Part shown: positions 9,808 to 18,216 of the stretch, in pieces
How positions within the stretch are numbered: position 1 is the first letter of the stretch
Layout: each line of letters begins with the position of its first letter
NCBI GenBank assembly: GCA_003153375.1
Contig: PLYM01000219.1
Coordinates: 25,361 to 80,868, forward strand
Reading direction: 5' to 3'
Length of the DNA: 55,508 bases
DNA from: Planctomycetaceae bacterium
GTDB lineage: Bacteria; Planctomycetota; Planctomycetia; Pirellulales; PALSA-1355
Made by a program: the position numbers and the translations under genes
The notes under the pieces: generated by a model
Databases searched by the model: none
What the model was told of the DNA's origin: nothing
Seen by the model: the letters and a program-made list of their open reading frames with translations, nothing else

Positions 9808-10396
9808 CTCTCAATTTTACCGCAACGGCCGCGCGAAGCGTATTGTCGAAGTGGTGCTGTGGAGTGCGATTGCAAGGCGTCGCCACCCGATTGCGTGCGC
9901 GGGGCCGTGTCGCCAAATGTCACCTCCGGCGTCGCCACCCCGCCACATGCCGATCGAGGCGACGCGACGGTCGGCACGATGGCTCAGCCTACGGTGGGCA
10001 TCACAGCCTGGCCAATCGCTACAGTCCGGCATTAGCTGCCTGTTAGTCCGCTCAGGCATTCGGTTTGCAAACGGTCGGGATGTCAGGGAAAATGCTCCGT
10101 CGTGGATGTTTCCCGGTGGCGGCCAGCAGACGGACGGAAATTGATCTGATAAACTAGAGGTTTGGATCGATCCCATTGCTGCCGCCTGGGGGCTGGCATT
10201 CTGCTACTCGGCAGAGGCTTTCGCCCGACGTGTTCGATCACGGCGGAAAAACAAATGAACTCAACCGGGGACCTTTGTCACCCATGGGAACGGAGTGCGC
10301 GCCCCGGGGGGGCGACAGTCACGACTTTCTCGGGGAATTGCCGAATTAGAGGCCTCGCCCAAACTGGGCTCGCCCCACGACGCGGAATGCTGCCTG
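9808..10396. other. Intergenic region between divergent genes (589 bp, less if longer starts are used)
   Basis: No convincing gene is seen here. The 13-base word GGCGTCGCCACCC occurs twice (9876-9888 and 9928-9940). A weak extended -10-like TGATAAACT lies at 10147-10155 without a recognisable -35 box. This region must hold the promoters of the divergent lyase-like gene and of the antiterminator gene, but I cannot place them with confidence. No ops element of the RfaH type was found. Confidence 0.5.
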
Positions 10397-10957
10397 ATGC
10401 CGATCTTGCCCGCAGAGCCCGACATATTTCCGCCGGAATTGCTCGATCGCGCGCTCGTGCCGTCCGAGACGCCGGCGTCGTGGTGGGCCATGTACACAAT
10501 GGCACGGCGCGAAAAGGAACTGGCGCGACGGTTGCGCGGCTTGGGGATTGGTTTCTACTCGCCATTGGTGCAAAAGCGCACTCGGTCGCCCGGCGGCCGG
10601 ATGCGAGCCAGCTTTGTCCCGCTGTTCGCCAGTTATGTGTTCGTGCAGGCCACGGAGCAGCAGCGCTATCAGGCCCTGACGACCAATTGCGTTTCGCGGT
10701 GCCTGGCGGTGCCCGACGGCGTGCGGTTGGTTCACGATCTGCGCCAGATTCGCCAACTGATCGAGTTGGGAGCGCCGTTGACGGTCGAGGCGCGCATCGA
10801 GCCCGGCCGGCGCGTGCGGGTGCGCACGGGTCCGATGTCGGGCATGGAAGGCACGGTCGTCAAACGGCGCGGCAAAAACTGGCTGGTCGTGGCGGTCGAA
10901 TTCTTGCAGCAGGGGGCTTCGGTCCTGTTGGAGGATTTTCAAGTCGAGCCGCTATGA
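10397..10957 (+). CDS. NusG-like specialised transcription antiterminator (RfaH/UpxY type)
   Basis: A 186-residue protein of the NusG superfamily. The NGN domain starts at about residue 30 (WWAMYTMARREKELARRL) and continues with FYSPL and FASYVFV; the KOW domain lies at about 135-170 (RVRVRTGPMSGMEGTVVKRR). Housekeeping NusG genes sit near secE and rplK. This one stands alone at the head of a 40-kb polysaccharide locus, as RfaH-, UpxY- and LoaP-type regulators do, so its likely role is to let RNA polymerase read through the long downstream operon. The ATG at 10397 is preferred to the ATG at 10295 because the extra 34 residues do not resemble the family. The target DNA element is not identified. 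Confidence 0.85.
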   Translation: MPILPAEPDIFPPELLDRALVPSETPASWWAMYTMARREKELARRLRGLGIGFYSPLVQKRTRSPGGRMRASFVPLFASYVFVQATEQQRYQALTTNCVSRCLAVPDGVRLVHDLRQIRQLIELGAPLTVEARIEPGRRVRVRTGPMSGMEGTVVKRRGKNWLVVAVEFLQQGASVLLEDFQVEPL

Positions 10958-10989
10958 ATCGCGCTCAAGGAACGCCAGCCGCTACGGCC

Positions 10990-11020
10990 AGACAATCGTT
11001 GCGACAGGTATTGTCTTTTG
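10990..11020 (+). terminator. Weak hairpin with T-run after the antiterminator gene
   Basis: AGACAAT at 10990-10996 and ATTGTCT at 11010-11016 are a perfect 7-bp inverted repeat with a 13-base loop, ending in a short T-run. The stem is AT-rich and the loop long, so termination would be weak, which would suit a site subject to antitermination. Confidence 0.25.
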
Positions 11021-11080
11021 GTTCGGTGAAACCAGTTGCTAGCTAGACGTTTGAATCGCGTCAGGGATTTTTTGATTTCA

Positions 11081-11109
11081 TTGAACGAATTCGCGATTGA
11101 GGTTATGCT
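11081..11109 (+). promoter_or_regulatory. Candidate sigma-70 promoter of the long glycan operon
   Basis: TTGAAC at 11081-11086 and TATGCT at 11104-11109 are separated by exactly 17 bases. Transcription would start near 11116, leaving a leader of about 77 bases before the ATG at 11193. It sits downstream of the weak hairpin that follows the antiterminator gene. Confidence 0.4.
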
Positions 11110-11192
11110 GCCAGACGAGGCCGCGCGGCCGCGCCTGTGGGCAAGCCGCGAGCGATTTTCGACCGCTCCAGATTGGCACCCCGGCAAATCGC

Positions 11193-13136
11193 ATGAGTAG
11201 CACCCTGTTTCCCCAGCGGCCCACCAAGCGCGCCGTGGCCGTGCTCTTTTTGCACGCGATCGTGTTCGTGCTGGTCTATTGGTTTGCCTTCTCGGTCCGC
11301 AACGACTTTTCGATTCCCGCCGAGGATTGGCGCACGCTGTGGCTCACCCTGCCAGGCGTGGTCATTCTCAAGTCGATCATCTTCTACTACTACGGCCACT
11401 GCCATCGGTCGTGGTACAGCGTCTCGTTTTCGGATCTCGTGGCCTTGTTCCACTCGGCCACGCTGGCAGTGCTGTTCTTGTTGGCCTTCGACCGCCTGTT
11501 TGGCCACAATCTGCACCCGCCGCGGGGCGTGTTTCTGCTCGATTGGGCCATGACCATCCTGGTGCTGGGTGGACTGCGGGCCGTCGGCCGCATGTCTCGC
11601 GAAGAACTTAGCCCCCGTCTTTGGCGAACGGGATATCGAAAAGCGTTGATCGTCGGCGCGAACCAATCGGGCGAAACGCTGGCCCGGCATTTGTTGTCCG
11701 ACCGTCGTTTGAAGTATCAACCGGTCGGATATCTGGATCACGATGAGAGCCGAGAGGGTTCGACCGTGGGCGGCATTCCGGTCTTTGGCGACCCGATCGA
11801 CGCACTGTCGATCGCCACGCGATTGGGCGTCGAAGACATCCTGGTGATTTCCGGCGTACTGACTGGCCCGCAATTGCGCAGCCTGATGGAAAGTTGCGGT
11901 ACCGCAAACATCGCGCTCAAGGTGATTCCGGCCTATGACGACCTGCTGGCCAGTAACTACACGCCGCAGATTCGCGACATCGACATCAACGACTTGCTGC
12001 GTCGCGAGCCGGTGCAACTCAACAGCGACGCGATCAGCAACTTGATCGCGGGCCGCATCGTGATGGTCACCGGGGCCGGCGGCAGCATCGGCTCGGAGAT
12101 TTGCCGCCAGGCGCTCAAGTTCCGCCCCAAGATGCTGTTGCTGGTCGAGCAGGCCGAAAACAGCCTGTTCCTGGTCGAGCAGGAATTCCGCGCTCTTAGA
12201 ACCGAGTCGGTAGTGATCCCTTATATCGCCGACATCACCGATAAGGCTCGCATGAACCAGATCTTCGGCGAGCACCGGCCGTCGATCGTGTTTCATGCCG
12301 CGGCACACAAGCACGTGCCGATGATGGAATACAACCCGGGCGAGGCGATCAAGAACAACGTCTTGGGAACTCGCCAACTGGCCGAACTGGCCGACGAACA
12401 CGGCGTGCAAGAGTTCGTCATGATCTCGACCGACAAGGCCGTGAATCCCACCAGCATCATGGGCGTGTCGAAGCAATTGGCCGAGCGCTTCGTACACGCC
12501 TTTTCGGAAGTCGCCAGCACGAAATTCGTCGTGGTCCGCTTCGGCAACGTCTTGGCCTCGAACGGCAGCGTGGTGCCGATCTTTCAGGAGCAAATTCGCC
12601 GCGGCGGACCGATCACGGTGACGCACCCCGAGATCGAACGCTTCTTCATGACCATTCCCGAAGCTTCGCAGCTCGTGTTGCAGGCCGCGGCCATGGGCAA
12701 GGGGGGCGAGATCTTCGTGCTCGACATGGGCGAATCGGTGCGGATTGTTGATCTGGCTCGCGACCTGGTCCGGCTTTCGGGCCTCAAGCCCGACGACATC
12801 GACATCGTGTTCACCGGCTTGCGGCCGGGCGAAAAGCTTTACGAAGAGTTGTATTTCGACGATGAAGAAATGCAGCCCACGCCGCACCCGAAATTGTTCG
12901 TGGCCTATCACCGGCCCTACACCTTGGCGGACGTGCAGACGGCCATCACCGCGGTGGCCGCATTGATGCACGAACCGGCTGACGTGCTGCGGTTGAAGAT
13001 CAAGGAACTGGTCGCCGAATATGCGGAGCCGGGCACATCGCCCGAAGGAGTGACGAAACCGCTCGCAGACAATTCCGTTTACGCTCCCACGCGGCGTGCC
13101 GGCCCGGCGCCGCCCGAACCGCGCTACGTGCTGTAG
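11193..13136 (+). CDS. Membrane-anchored nucleotide-sugar 4,6-dehydratase (WbpM/PglF/CapD family)
   Basis: A 647-residue inner-membrane enzyme predicted to convert UDP-GlcNAc (or a similar sugar) to the 4-keto-6-deoxy form. About four hydrophobic segments fill residues 10-130, followed by a CoA-binding-like Rossmann region (LIVGANQSGETLARHLL) and the catalytic SDR domain with a nucleotide-binding loop at about 292-302 (VTGAGGSIGSE). The usual YxxxK pair is replaced by MxxxK (Met423, Lys427), the signature of the large WbpM-type dehydratases. KHVPMMEYNP and GLRPGEKLYEEL are also family hallmarks. The ATG at 11193 is chosen because the transmembrane region follows directly; the longer ORF start at 11097 adds an unrelated Arg/Cys-rich tail. 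With the DegT aminotransferase and PglC-like transferase at the other end of the locus it could supply a bacillosamine-type starter sugar. Confidence 0.92.
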   Translation: MSSTLFPQRPTKRAVAVLFLHAIVFVLVYWFAFSVRNDFSIPAEDWRTLWLTLPGVVILKSIIFYYYGHCHRSWYSVSFSDLVALFHSATLAVLFLLAFDRLFGHNLHPPRGVFLLDWAMTILVLGGLRAVGRMSREELSPRLWRTGYRKALIVGANQSGETLARHLLSDRRLKYQPVGYLDHDESREGSTVGGIPVFGDPIDALSIATRLGVEDILVISGVLTGPQLRSLMESCGTANIALKVIPAYDDLLASNYTPQIRDIDINDLLRREPVQLNSDAISNLIAGRIVMVTGAGGSIGSEICRQALKFRPKMLLLVEQAENSLFLVEQEFRALRTESVVIPYIADITDKARMNQIFGEHRPSIVFHAAAHKHVPMMEYNPGEAIKNNVLGTRQLAELADEHGVQEFVMISTDKAVNPTSIMGVSKQLAERFVHAFSEVASTKFVVVRFGNVLASNGSVVPIFQEQIRRGGPITVTHPEIERFFMTIPEASQLVLQAAAMGKGGEIFVLDMGESVRIVDLARDLVRLSGLKPDDIDIVFTGLRPGEKLYEELYFDDEEMQPTPHPKLFVAYHRPYTLADVQTAITAVAALMHEPADVLRLKIKELVAEYAEPGTSPEGVTKPLADNSVYAPTRRAGPAPPEPRYVL

Positions 13137-13206
13137 CCCGGGGGCTTTCCTGGCCCTCGCAATCTTCCTTTCCGAGTCCGCGACGGCGGAATTTTTCTCA
13201 CCGTTC

Positions 13207-14196
13207 GTGTCCGAGCCGATTCTCATTGCCGGATTTGGTTCCGCCGGGCGCAGGCACTTTCAAAACCTGCGCGCCCTGGGCGCCGGCAATTTCGTGTTCT
13301 ATCGCACCTTTCAGGCGACGATTCCCGATCCCGAAATTGCCGCCTGGCCCTCGACTGCCAACCTCGAAGAGGCCCTGGCCCTGCGTCCGAGGATCGCGAT
13401 TGTTTCGAATCCCACGGCACGGCATCTCGACGTGGCCTTGGCAGCGGCCCGGGCCGGCTGCCATTTGTATATCGAAAAGCCCCTGTCCCATTCGCTCGAC
13501 CACTGTCAGTTGTTGGCCGAATTGGTGCGGCAGCGGGAGCTAACGGCGATGGTCGGTTGCCAGTATCGCTTCCATCCGTTGCTCAAGAGTCTGCGCGACC
13601 AATTGCACGCGGGGCGAATTGGCGAGGTGCTGGGCGCTCGGGCCGAATGGGGCGAGTACCTGCCCGATTGGCACCCTTGGGAAGATCATCGCAAAAGCTA
13701 CAGTGCTCGCGGCGACCTGGGCGGTGGCGTGGTGCTAACGCTGATTCACCCGCTCGACTACTTGCACTGGTTGTTTGGTCCGGTGCGACACGTGCAGGCC
13801 TCGATTCGCAGCGTGCCGAGCCTGCAAACTTCGGCGGGCGACGATTGGGCCGAAATCACGCTCGAGTTCGCCAGCGGGGTGATCGGACAGGTACACCTCG
13901 ATTATGTGCAACGTCCTCCCGTACACCGACTGAGCGTTTGGGGCGATCGCGGACGGGCCACATGGGACTTTCATGCCGGCACGCTCGATTGGCAAGCCCC
14001 CGACGGCAGCACCGAGACCGAACGCGTACCTACGGGCTTTGAGCGTAATACGATGTTCCTCGATGCTCTGCGCAGTTTTCTGGAGGCTGCCGAACATCGC
14101 CGACCCAGCTCCATTCCGTTGGACGACGGGATCGCGGCGCTGGACGTGGCATTGAAGGCCAAGCATAGCGCGGCGCGAGAGGGGTGTCATGTCTAA
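13207..14196 (+). CDS. Gfo/Idh/MocA-family oxidoreductase
   Basis: A 329-residue NAD(P)-dependent oxidoreductase. The Rossmann loop is at the very N-terminus (ILIAGFGSAGRRHFQ) and the family EKP motif is present in IEKPLSHSLD. A C-terminal domain with GGGVVLTLIHPLDYLHWLFG fits the substrate-binding half. The GTG at 13207 is chosen because it places the dinucleotide fold at residue 5. The ORF runs further upstream but overlaps the dehydratase gene without family similarity. Its last 8 bases overlap the next SDR gene. It stands before the CMP-sugar synthetase and NeuB genes, a common position for oxidoreductases of nonulosonic-acid pathways, but the substrate is unknown. Confidence 0.85.
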   Translation: MSEPILIAGFGSAGRRHFQNLRALGAGNFVFYRTFQATIPDPEIAAWPSTANLEEALALRPRIAIVSNPTARHLDVALAAARAGCHLYIEKPLSHSLDHCQLLAELVRQRELTAMVGCQYRFHPLLKSLRDQLHAGRIGEVLGARAEWGEYLPDWHPWEDHRKSYSARGDLGGGVVLTLIHPLDYLHWLFGPVRHVQASIRSVPSLQTSAGDDWAEITLEFASGVIGQVHLDYVQRPPVHRLSVWGDRGRATWDFHAGTLDWQAPDGSTETERVPTGFERNTMFLDALRSFLEAAEHRRPSSIPLDDGIAALDVALKAKHSAAREGCHV

Positions 14197-15022
14197 CGAA
14201 GTTCCGGCGATGTTCGACCTGACCGGCCGGGTGGCCATTCTGACTGGCGGCGCGGGCTTGTTGGGCCGCCAATACACCCGCACGCTGTTGGAGGCCGGGG
14301 CCAGGGTCGTGGTCGCTGATGTGAACGCCGAAATCGCCTGCTCGGCCGCGCAAGCCGCCACGGCCGAAGTGGGGGGCGAGGCCATCGGCTGGGGAATCGA
14401 CGTCCGCCGCAAGGCCGAGGTCGAGAAAATGGTCACCGACGTTCACGAGCGTTACCAGCGCGTCGACATCCTGATCAACAATGCCGCCATCGATCCCAAG
14501 TTCGACGCCGGCACCGCGGCGCGTCAGGCCAACACGTTCGAAGACTATCCGCTCGATCTGTGGCAAGAGTCGTTGGACGTGAACCTGACCGGCGCGTTTC
14601 TGTGCAGCCAGAGCGTTGGCAAAATCATGGTGGCCCAGCAGCGCGGCGCAATCGTCAACATCTGTTCAACCTATGGCGTCGTCGCCCCCGATCAGCGGCT
14701 GTATCAACGCCCCGGCGAGGCAGAGCAAAAGCTGTTCAAGCCGGCGCCCTATTCAGTCACTAAGGCTGGCATTGCCCATCTAACCCGCTATCTGGCGGCC
14801 TACTGGGGCGACAAGGGAATTCGCGTCAACACGCTCACTCCCGGCGGCGTCTACAACTCGCAAGACGATGACTTTGTCACGAAGTACGCCGCGCGCACGC
14901 CCTTGGGTCGGATGGCCCGTCAGAACGAGATGAACGGCGCCATGCTGTTCCTGGTCTCCGATGCTTCGTCCTATATGACCGGCTCGAACCTGGTCGTCGA
15001 CGGAGGCTGGACGGCATGGTGA
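14189..15022 (+). CDS. Short-chain dehydrogenase/reductase
   Basis: A 277-residue classical SDR. The cofactor motif is TGGAGLLG near the N-terminus, followed by NNAA and the catalytic Tyr188/Lys192 pair (YSVTK). The C-terminal segment ends SYMTGSNLVVDGGWTAW, typical of the family. It overlaps the preceding oxidoreductase by 8 bases and the following CMP-sugar synthetase by 7, so translation is probably coupled. SDRs similar in context to PtmA accompany cytidylyltransferases and NeuB-type synthases in nonulosonic-acid loci. A role in making or modifying the sugar precursor is therefore likely, though not shown by sequence alone. Confidence 0.88.
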   Translation: MSNEVPAMFDLTGRVAILTGGAGLLGRQYTRTLLEAGARVVVADVNAEIACSAAQAATAEVGGEAIGWGIDVRRKAEVEKMVTDVHERYQRVDILINNAAIDPKFDAGTAARQANTFEDYPLDLWQESLDVNLTGAFLCSQSVGKIMVAQQRGAIVNICSTYGVVAPDQRLYQRPGEAEQKLFKPAPYSVTKAGIAHLTRYLAAYWGDKGIRVNTLTPGGVYNSQDDDFVTKYAARTPLGRMARQNEMNGAMLFLVSDASSYMTGSNLVVDGGWTAW

Positions 15023-16248
15023 AGCGCCCGGAAATCTTGGCCGTCGTGCAGGCCCGCGGCGGGTCGAAGGGTTTACCCCGCAAAAACCTGCGGTTGCTCG
15101 GCGGTCACCCGTTAGTGGCCTACAGCATCGCCAGCGGCCTGGCGGCCCGCTCGGTCACTCGGGTCATCATGTCGACCGACGACGAAGAAATTGCCCAGGT
15201 CGCGCTACAGTACGGCGCCGAGGTGCCTTTTCTGCGTCCGCCCGAGTTGGCTCGGGACGACACGCTCGACTTTCCGCTGTTCGAGCATGCGATCCGCTGG
15301 CTGGCTGAATCCGAGAATTACCATCCCGACGTGATCGTGCAGTTGCGACCGACCACGCCGCTGCGACCGCGCGGACTAATCGACGAGGCGGTGCGGATTT
15401 TGGAGTCGGATGCGGCCGCCGATTGCGTGCGCGGCGTGACGATTCCCAAGCAAACCCCCTATAAAATGTGGCGCGACGGCGACGACGGCTGTCTGTTGCC
15501 GCTGATGGATACCGCGTTCGCCGAGCCTTTCAACATGCCCCGGCAGCAGTTGCCGATGGCCTACTGGCAAACCGGCCACGTCGACGCGATTCGCACCACG
15601 ACGATCACCAAGAAGGGGTCGCTGACCGGCACCCGGGTGCGGCCGGTGATGGTCGACGGAAACTATTGTGTGGATATCGATACTCTGGTCGATTTTGATC
15701 TGGCCGAGCGGGCCATGCGACAAAAACATCTCGACATCGACGTGCCCCAGGGAGCCGGTGCGCGGACGTTGCGGGCCTGGCCTAAGCAGATCGACCTGCT
15801 GGTATTCGACTTTGACGGTGTGTTTACCGATAATCGAGTCCTTGTTCTCGAGGACGGCCGCGAGGCGGCCTGGTGCAATCGTGGCGATGGGATGGGCTTG
15901 TCGTTGCTGCGAGATACCGGGTTGCCCATGTTCGTGCTGTCGACCGAGGAGAACCCGATCGTCCTGGCACGCTGCCGCAAGCTGCAGTTGGAGTGTCGTC
16001 ACGGTCTGGCCGATAAGCGCGCGGCATTGATTGAGTTGGCACGCGAGAGAAATGTGGACTTGAGCCGCGTCGTCTATGTGGGTAACGACGTAAACGATGT
16101 GGGTTGCATGGAAGCGGCCGGATTTGCGGTGGCCGTGGCCGATGCTCACGGCGAGGCGCTCGCCCGAGCCGACCTGGTGCTTTCGCGACCCGGAGGCCAG
16201 GGCGCCGTGCGGGAATTGTGTGACCTGCTTTTGCAACAAATGAGGTAA
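15016..16248 (+). CDS. CMP-nonulosonate synthetase fused to a KdsC-like HAD phosphatase
   Basis: A 410-residue bifunctional protein. Residues 1 to about 235 form an N-acylneuraminate-type cytidylyltransferase (AVVQARGGSKGLPRKN, then QLRPTTPLR), which would activate a nonulosonic acid with CTP. Residues about 255-410 form a HAD phosphatase with all core motifs: DFDGVFTDN (Asp265 and Asp267), a Ser in VLSTEE, Lys in GLADKRA and GNDVNDVG. A fused, apparently active phosphatase suggests that the synthase product is a 9-phosphate (Kdn-9-P or Neu5Ac-9-P route) that is dephosphorylated before activation. Animal CMAS also carries a C-terminal HAD-like domain. The gene overlaps the SDR and lies 9 bases before neuB. 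Confidence 0.9.
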   Translation: MVKRPEILAVVQARGGSKGLPRKNLRLLGGHPLVAYSIASGLAARSVTRVIMSTDDEEIAQVALQYGAEVPFLRPPELARDDTLDFPLFEHAIRWLAESENYHPDVIVQLRPTTPLRPRGLIDEAVRILESDAAADCVRGVTIPKQTPYKMWRDGDDGCLLPLMDTAFAEPFNMPRQQLPMAYWQTGHVDAIRTTTITKKGSLTGTRVRPVMVDGNYCVDIDTLVDFDLAERAMRQKHLDIDVPQGAGARTLRAWPKQIDLLVFDFDGVFTDNRVLVLEDGREAAWCNRGDGMGLSLLRDTGLPMFVLSTEENPIVLARCRKLQLECRHGLADKRAALIELARERNVDLSRVVYVGNDVNDVGCMEAAGFAVAVADAHGEALARADLVLSRPGGQGAVRELCDLLLQQMR

Positions 16249-16257
16249 AGCGAGATC

Positions 16258-17154
16258 ATGGCACGAATTGTTGAACTCAACGGCCGGCCCACGGGCGATG
16301 GTTGTCCCAACTATGTGATCGCCGAAGTCGGCATCAACCATAACGGCAGCCTTGAGATCGCCAAGCGGCTGATCGACGTGGCCAAGGCCAGCGGCTGCGA
16401 CGCCGTAAAGTTTCAAAAACGCACGCCCGAAAAATGCGTGCCGGCGGAAATGCGCGACAAGATGCGTGAGACCCCCTGGGGTTACATTTCCTATCTGGAG
16501 TATCGCTACAAGGTCGAGTTCGGTCTGGAAGAATTCCAGCAAATCGACAACTACTGCCGGGCCCAGAAGATTGCCTGGTTCGTCTCCTGCTGGGATCCTG
16601 ACTCGGTCGATTTCATCAAGCCGTTCAAAACGCCCTGCATCAAGATTCCCTCGGCGTCGCTCACTGACCGCGAATTGCTCGAATCGATTCGTGACTCGGG
16701 TCACCCGGTGATGCTCTCGACCGGCATGTCGGACATGAATCAAATTCAGGCCGCGGTGAAGTTGCTGGGCACCAAGAACCTGCTGTTGGCTCATGCCACG
16801 AGCACCTACCCATGTCCCAAGGAAGAGCTGAACCTGCGGATGATCACCACGCTGCGAGAGATGTACGATTGTCCGATCGGTTATTCGGGACACGAAGTCG
16901 GTTTGGCGACGACCGTGGCCGCCGTGGCCCTGGGGGCTTGCTTCATCGAGCGGCACATCACGCTCGATCGGGCGATGTGGGGTAGCGATCAGGCGGCGTC
17001 GATCGAGCCGGGTGGCTTGAAACGGCTCGTCAAAGACATTCGCAACGTGGAGACCGCCTTGGGCGATGGCCGCAAACGCGTCTATGACAGCGAAGTGGCG
17101 GCTGCCAGCCGCTTGCGTCTGAAGCAAACCCTGGTCGTGTCGGACAAGAAGTAG
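16258..17154 (+). CDS. neuB: NeuB-family nonulosonate (phosphate) synthase, lacking the usual C-terminal SAF domain
   Basis: A 298-residue TIM-barrel enzyme that condenses PEP with a mannose-type sugar (or its 6-phosphate) to give a nine-carbon acid. Family motifs include AEVGINHNGS near the start, AVKFQKR, CIKIPSAS, MLSTGMSD, IGYSGHEVG and the final barrel segment IERHITLDRAMWGSDQ. The protein ends about 45 residues after that, whereas typical NeuB proteins continue with an antifreeze-like SAF domain that reaches into the partner subunit's active site. That domain is absent here. Together with the fused phosphatase next door this favours a sugar-9-phosphate product, but the exact sugar (Kdn, Neu5Ac-like or another) is not determined. 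Confidence 0.88.
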   Translation: MARIVELNGRPTGDGCPNYVIAEVGINHNGSLEIAKRLIDVAKASGCDAVKFQKRTPEKCVPAEMRDKMRETPWGYISYLEYRYKVEFGLEEFQQIDNYCRAQKIAWFVSCWDPDSVDFIKPFKTPCIKIPSASLTDRELLESIRDSGHPVMLSTGMSDMNQIQAAVKLLGTKNLLLAHATSTYPCPKEELNLRMITTLREMYDCPIGYSGHEVGLATTVAAVALGACFIERHITLDRAMWGSDQAASIEPGGLKRLVKDIRNVETALGDGRKRVYDSEVAAASRLRLKQTLVVSDKK

Positions 17155-17211
17155 CCACGACGGGGCAAGGCGCGAGCGCGCCGCGAAATCCTTTCAACTC
17201 GCGAGGTTCTA

Positions 17212-18165
17212 GTGAATTCGAAATTCTGGCAACAGAAACGAGTGCTAATCACCGGCGGCTGCGGCTTTGTCGGTCGCTGGGTGGCCCGTGCCTTGCATCC
17301 GGCCGAGGTCGACCTGCACATCCTCGACTTGGCCCCGTCGAACCACTTGGACGAGAAGCACACGTTTCATCGCACCAACTTGTGCGATCTGACCGCCACG
17401 CGCGAACTGATCGGCTCGCTGCGACCGGCAGCGATTATTCACCTGGCCGGCCAGCCGGGCGTGGCCTCGTCGCACGACAATCCGGTGGGAGCGTACGAAG
17501 CCAACGTGCTGGCTACTTTCAATTTGCTCGAGGCCTGTCGCCAGCAAGGGGGCGTGGAAGCCATCGTGGCGGTGTCGAGCAACCACGTCTACGGCGAACA
17601 GCATCACCAACCGACGCCCGAAGACGCACCACTCAACGGCGACGGCATGTATGCCGTGTCAAAATTGGCCGGCGACGTGCTGGCTCGCGCTTATGGCAAG
17701 ACCTATGGCTTGCCGGTTGGAATCGCGCGGATGACCAACTCGTTTGGCGGCGACGATCACCACTTGGCCCACATCATTACGGCCACAATCCTATCGACAC
17801 TCAAGAACCAGCGACCCGTCATTAAGCAAAGCGGTCGCGATCGCAAGGGCTATTTGTATATCAAAGACACCGCTCAGGGCCTCTTGGCTGTTGCCGAGGG
17901 AGTTGCCGGTTCGAGAGATTTGCACGGGGACGCTTTCAATCTGGTTCCCAACGAAGTCCTGCCGGTCACCGACCTGGTGCGGGCTATCCTTGCGGCCGTG
18001 GGCAGCAAACTCGAGCCTGAGATTCTCAATCCGACGGCGGCCTTCGAAGTGGAACACTTGGATAACAGCAAGGCTCGCGAGTTGCTCGGGTGGACTCCGC
18101 AATTTGATTTGCCGGCTGGACTGGCCGAGACGATTGCCTGGTATCGCAGCCACGGTCACGGCTAA
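17212..18165 (+). CDS. NAD-dependent epimerase/dehydratase
   Basis: A 317-residue extended SDR acting on a nucleotide sugar. It shows VLITGGCGFVGRWVA at the N-terminus, HLAGQPGVASSHDNP, a Ser-rich SSNHVYGEQ segment and the catalytic pair in MYAVSKLAGD. The GTG start at 17212 is supported by GAGG five bases upstream and by the immediate Rossmann fold. It lies 57 bases after neuB in the same direction. It resembles GDP-mannose or CDP-glucose dehydratases and UDP-sugar epimerases; I cannot choose between them. Confidence 0.87.
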   Translation: MNSKFWQQKRVLITGGCGFVGRWVARALHPAEVDLHILDLAPSNHLDEKHTFHRTNLCDLTATRELIGSLRPAAIIHLAGQPGVASSHDNPVGAYEANVLATFNLLEACRQQGGVEAIVAVSSNHVYGEQHHQPTPEDAPLNGDGMYAVSKLAGDVLARAYGKTYGLPVGIARMTNSFGGDDHHLAHIITATILSTLKNQRPVIKQSGRDRKGYLYIKDTAQGLLAVAEGVAGSRDLHGDAFNLVPNEVLPVTDLVRAILAAVGSKLEPEILNPTAAFEVEHLDNSKARELLGWTPQFDLPAGLAETIAWYRSHGHG

Positions 18166-18216
18166 CGCGAGTGACCCCGTGGCGGACTTTCATTTGTTGG
18201 GAAACTGACGAGCGCG

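Noticed and set aside
10978-10988. GCCGCTACGGC palindrome as an ops-like element
   Set aside because: It resembles the RfaH ops sequence only loosely and lies upstream of the proposed promoter, where it could not act in the transcript of the operon.
10162-11046. 294-codon + strand open frame overlapping the antiterminator gene
   Set aside because: It is in another frame from the NusG-like protein, which has both NGN and KOW domains; the alternative product has none.
11103-13226. 707-codon open frame on the minus strand
   Set aside because: It lies fully antisense to the well-supported WbpM-type dehydratase; its product is rich in Arg, His, Gln and Asp without domain motifs, as expected for the complement of a GC-rich gene.
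15376-17127. 583-codon minus-strand open frame
   Set aside because: Antisense to the CMP-synthetase fusion and NeuB, whose motifs are clear. The predicted product has no recognisable domain.
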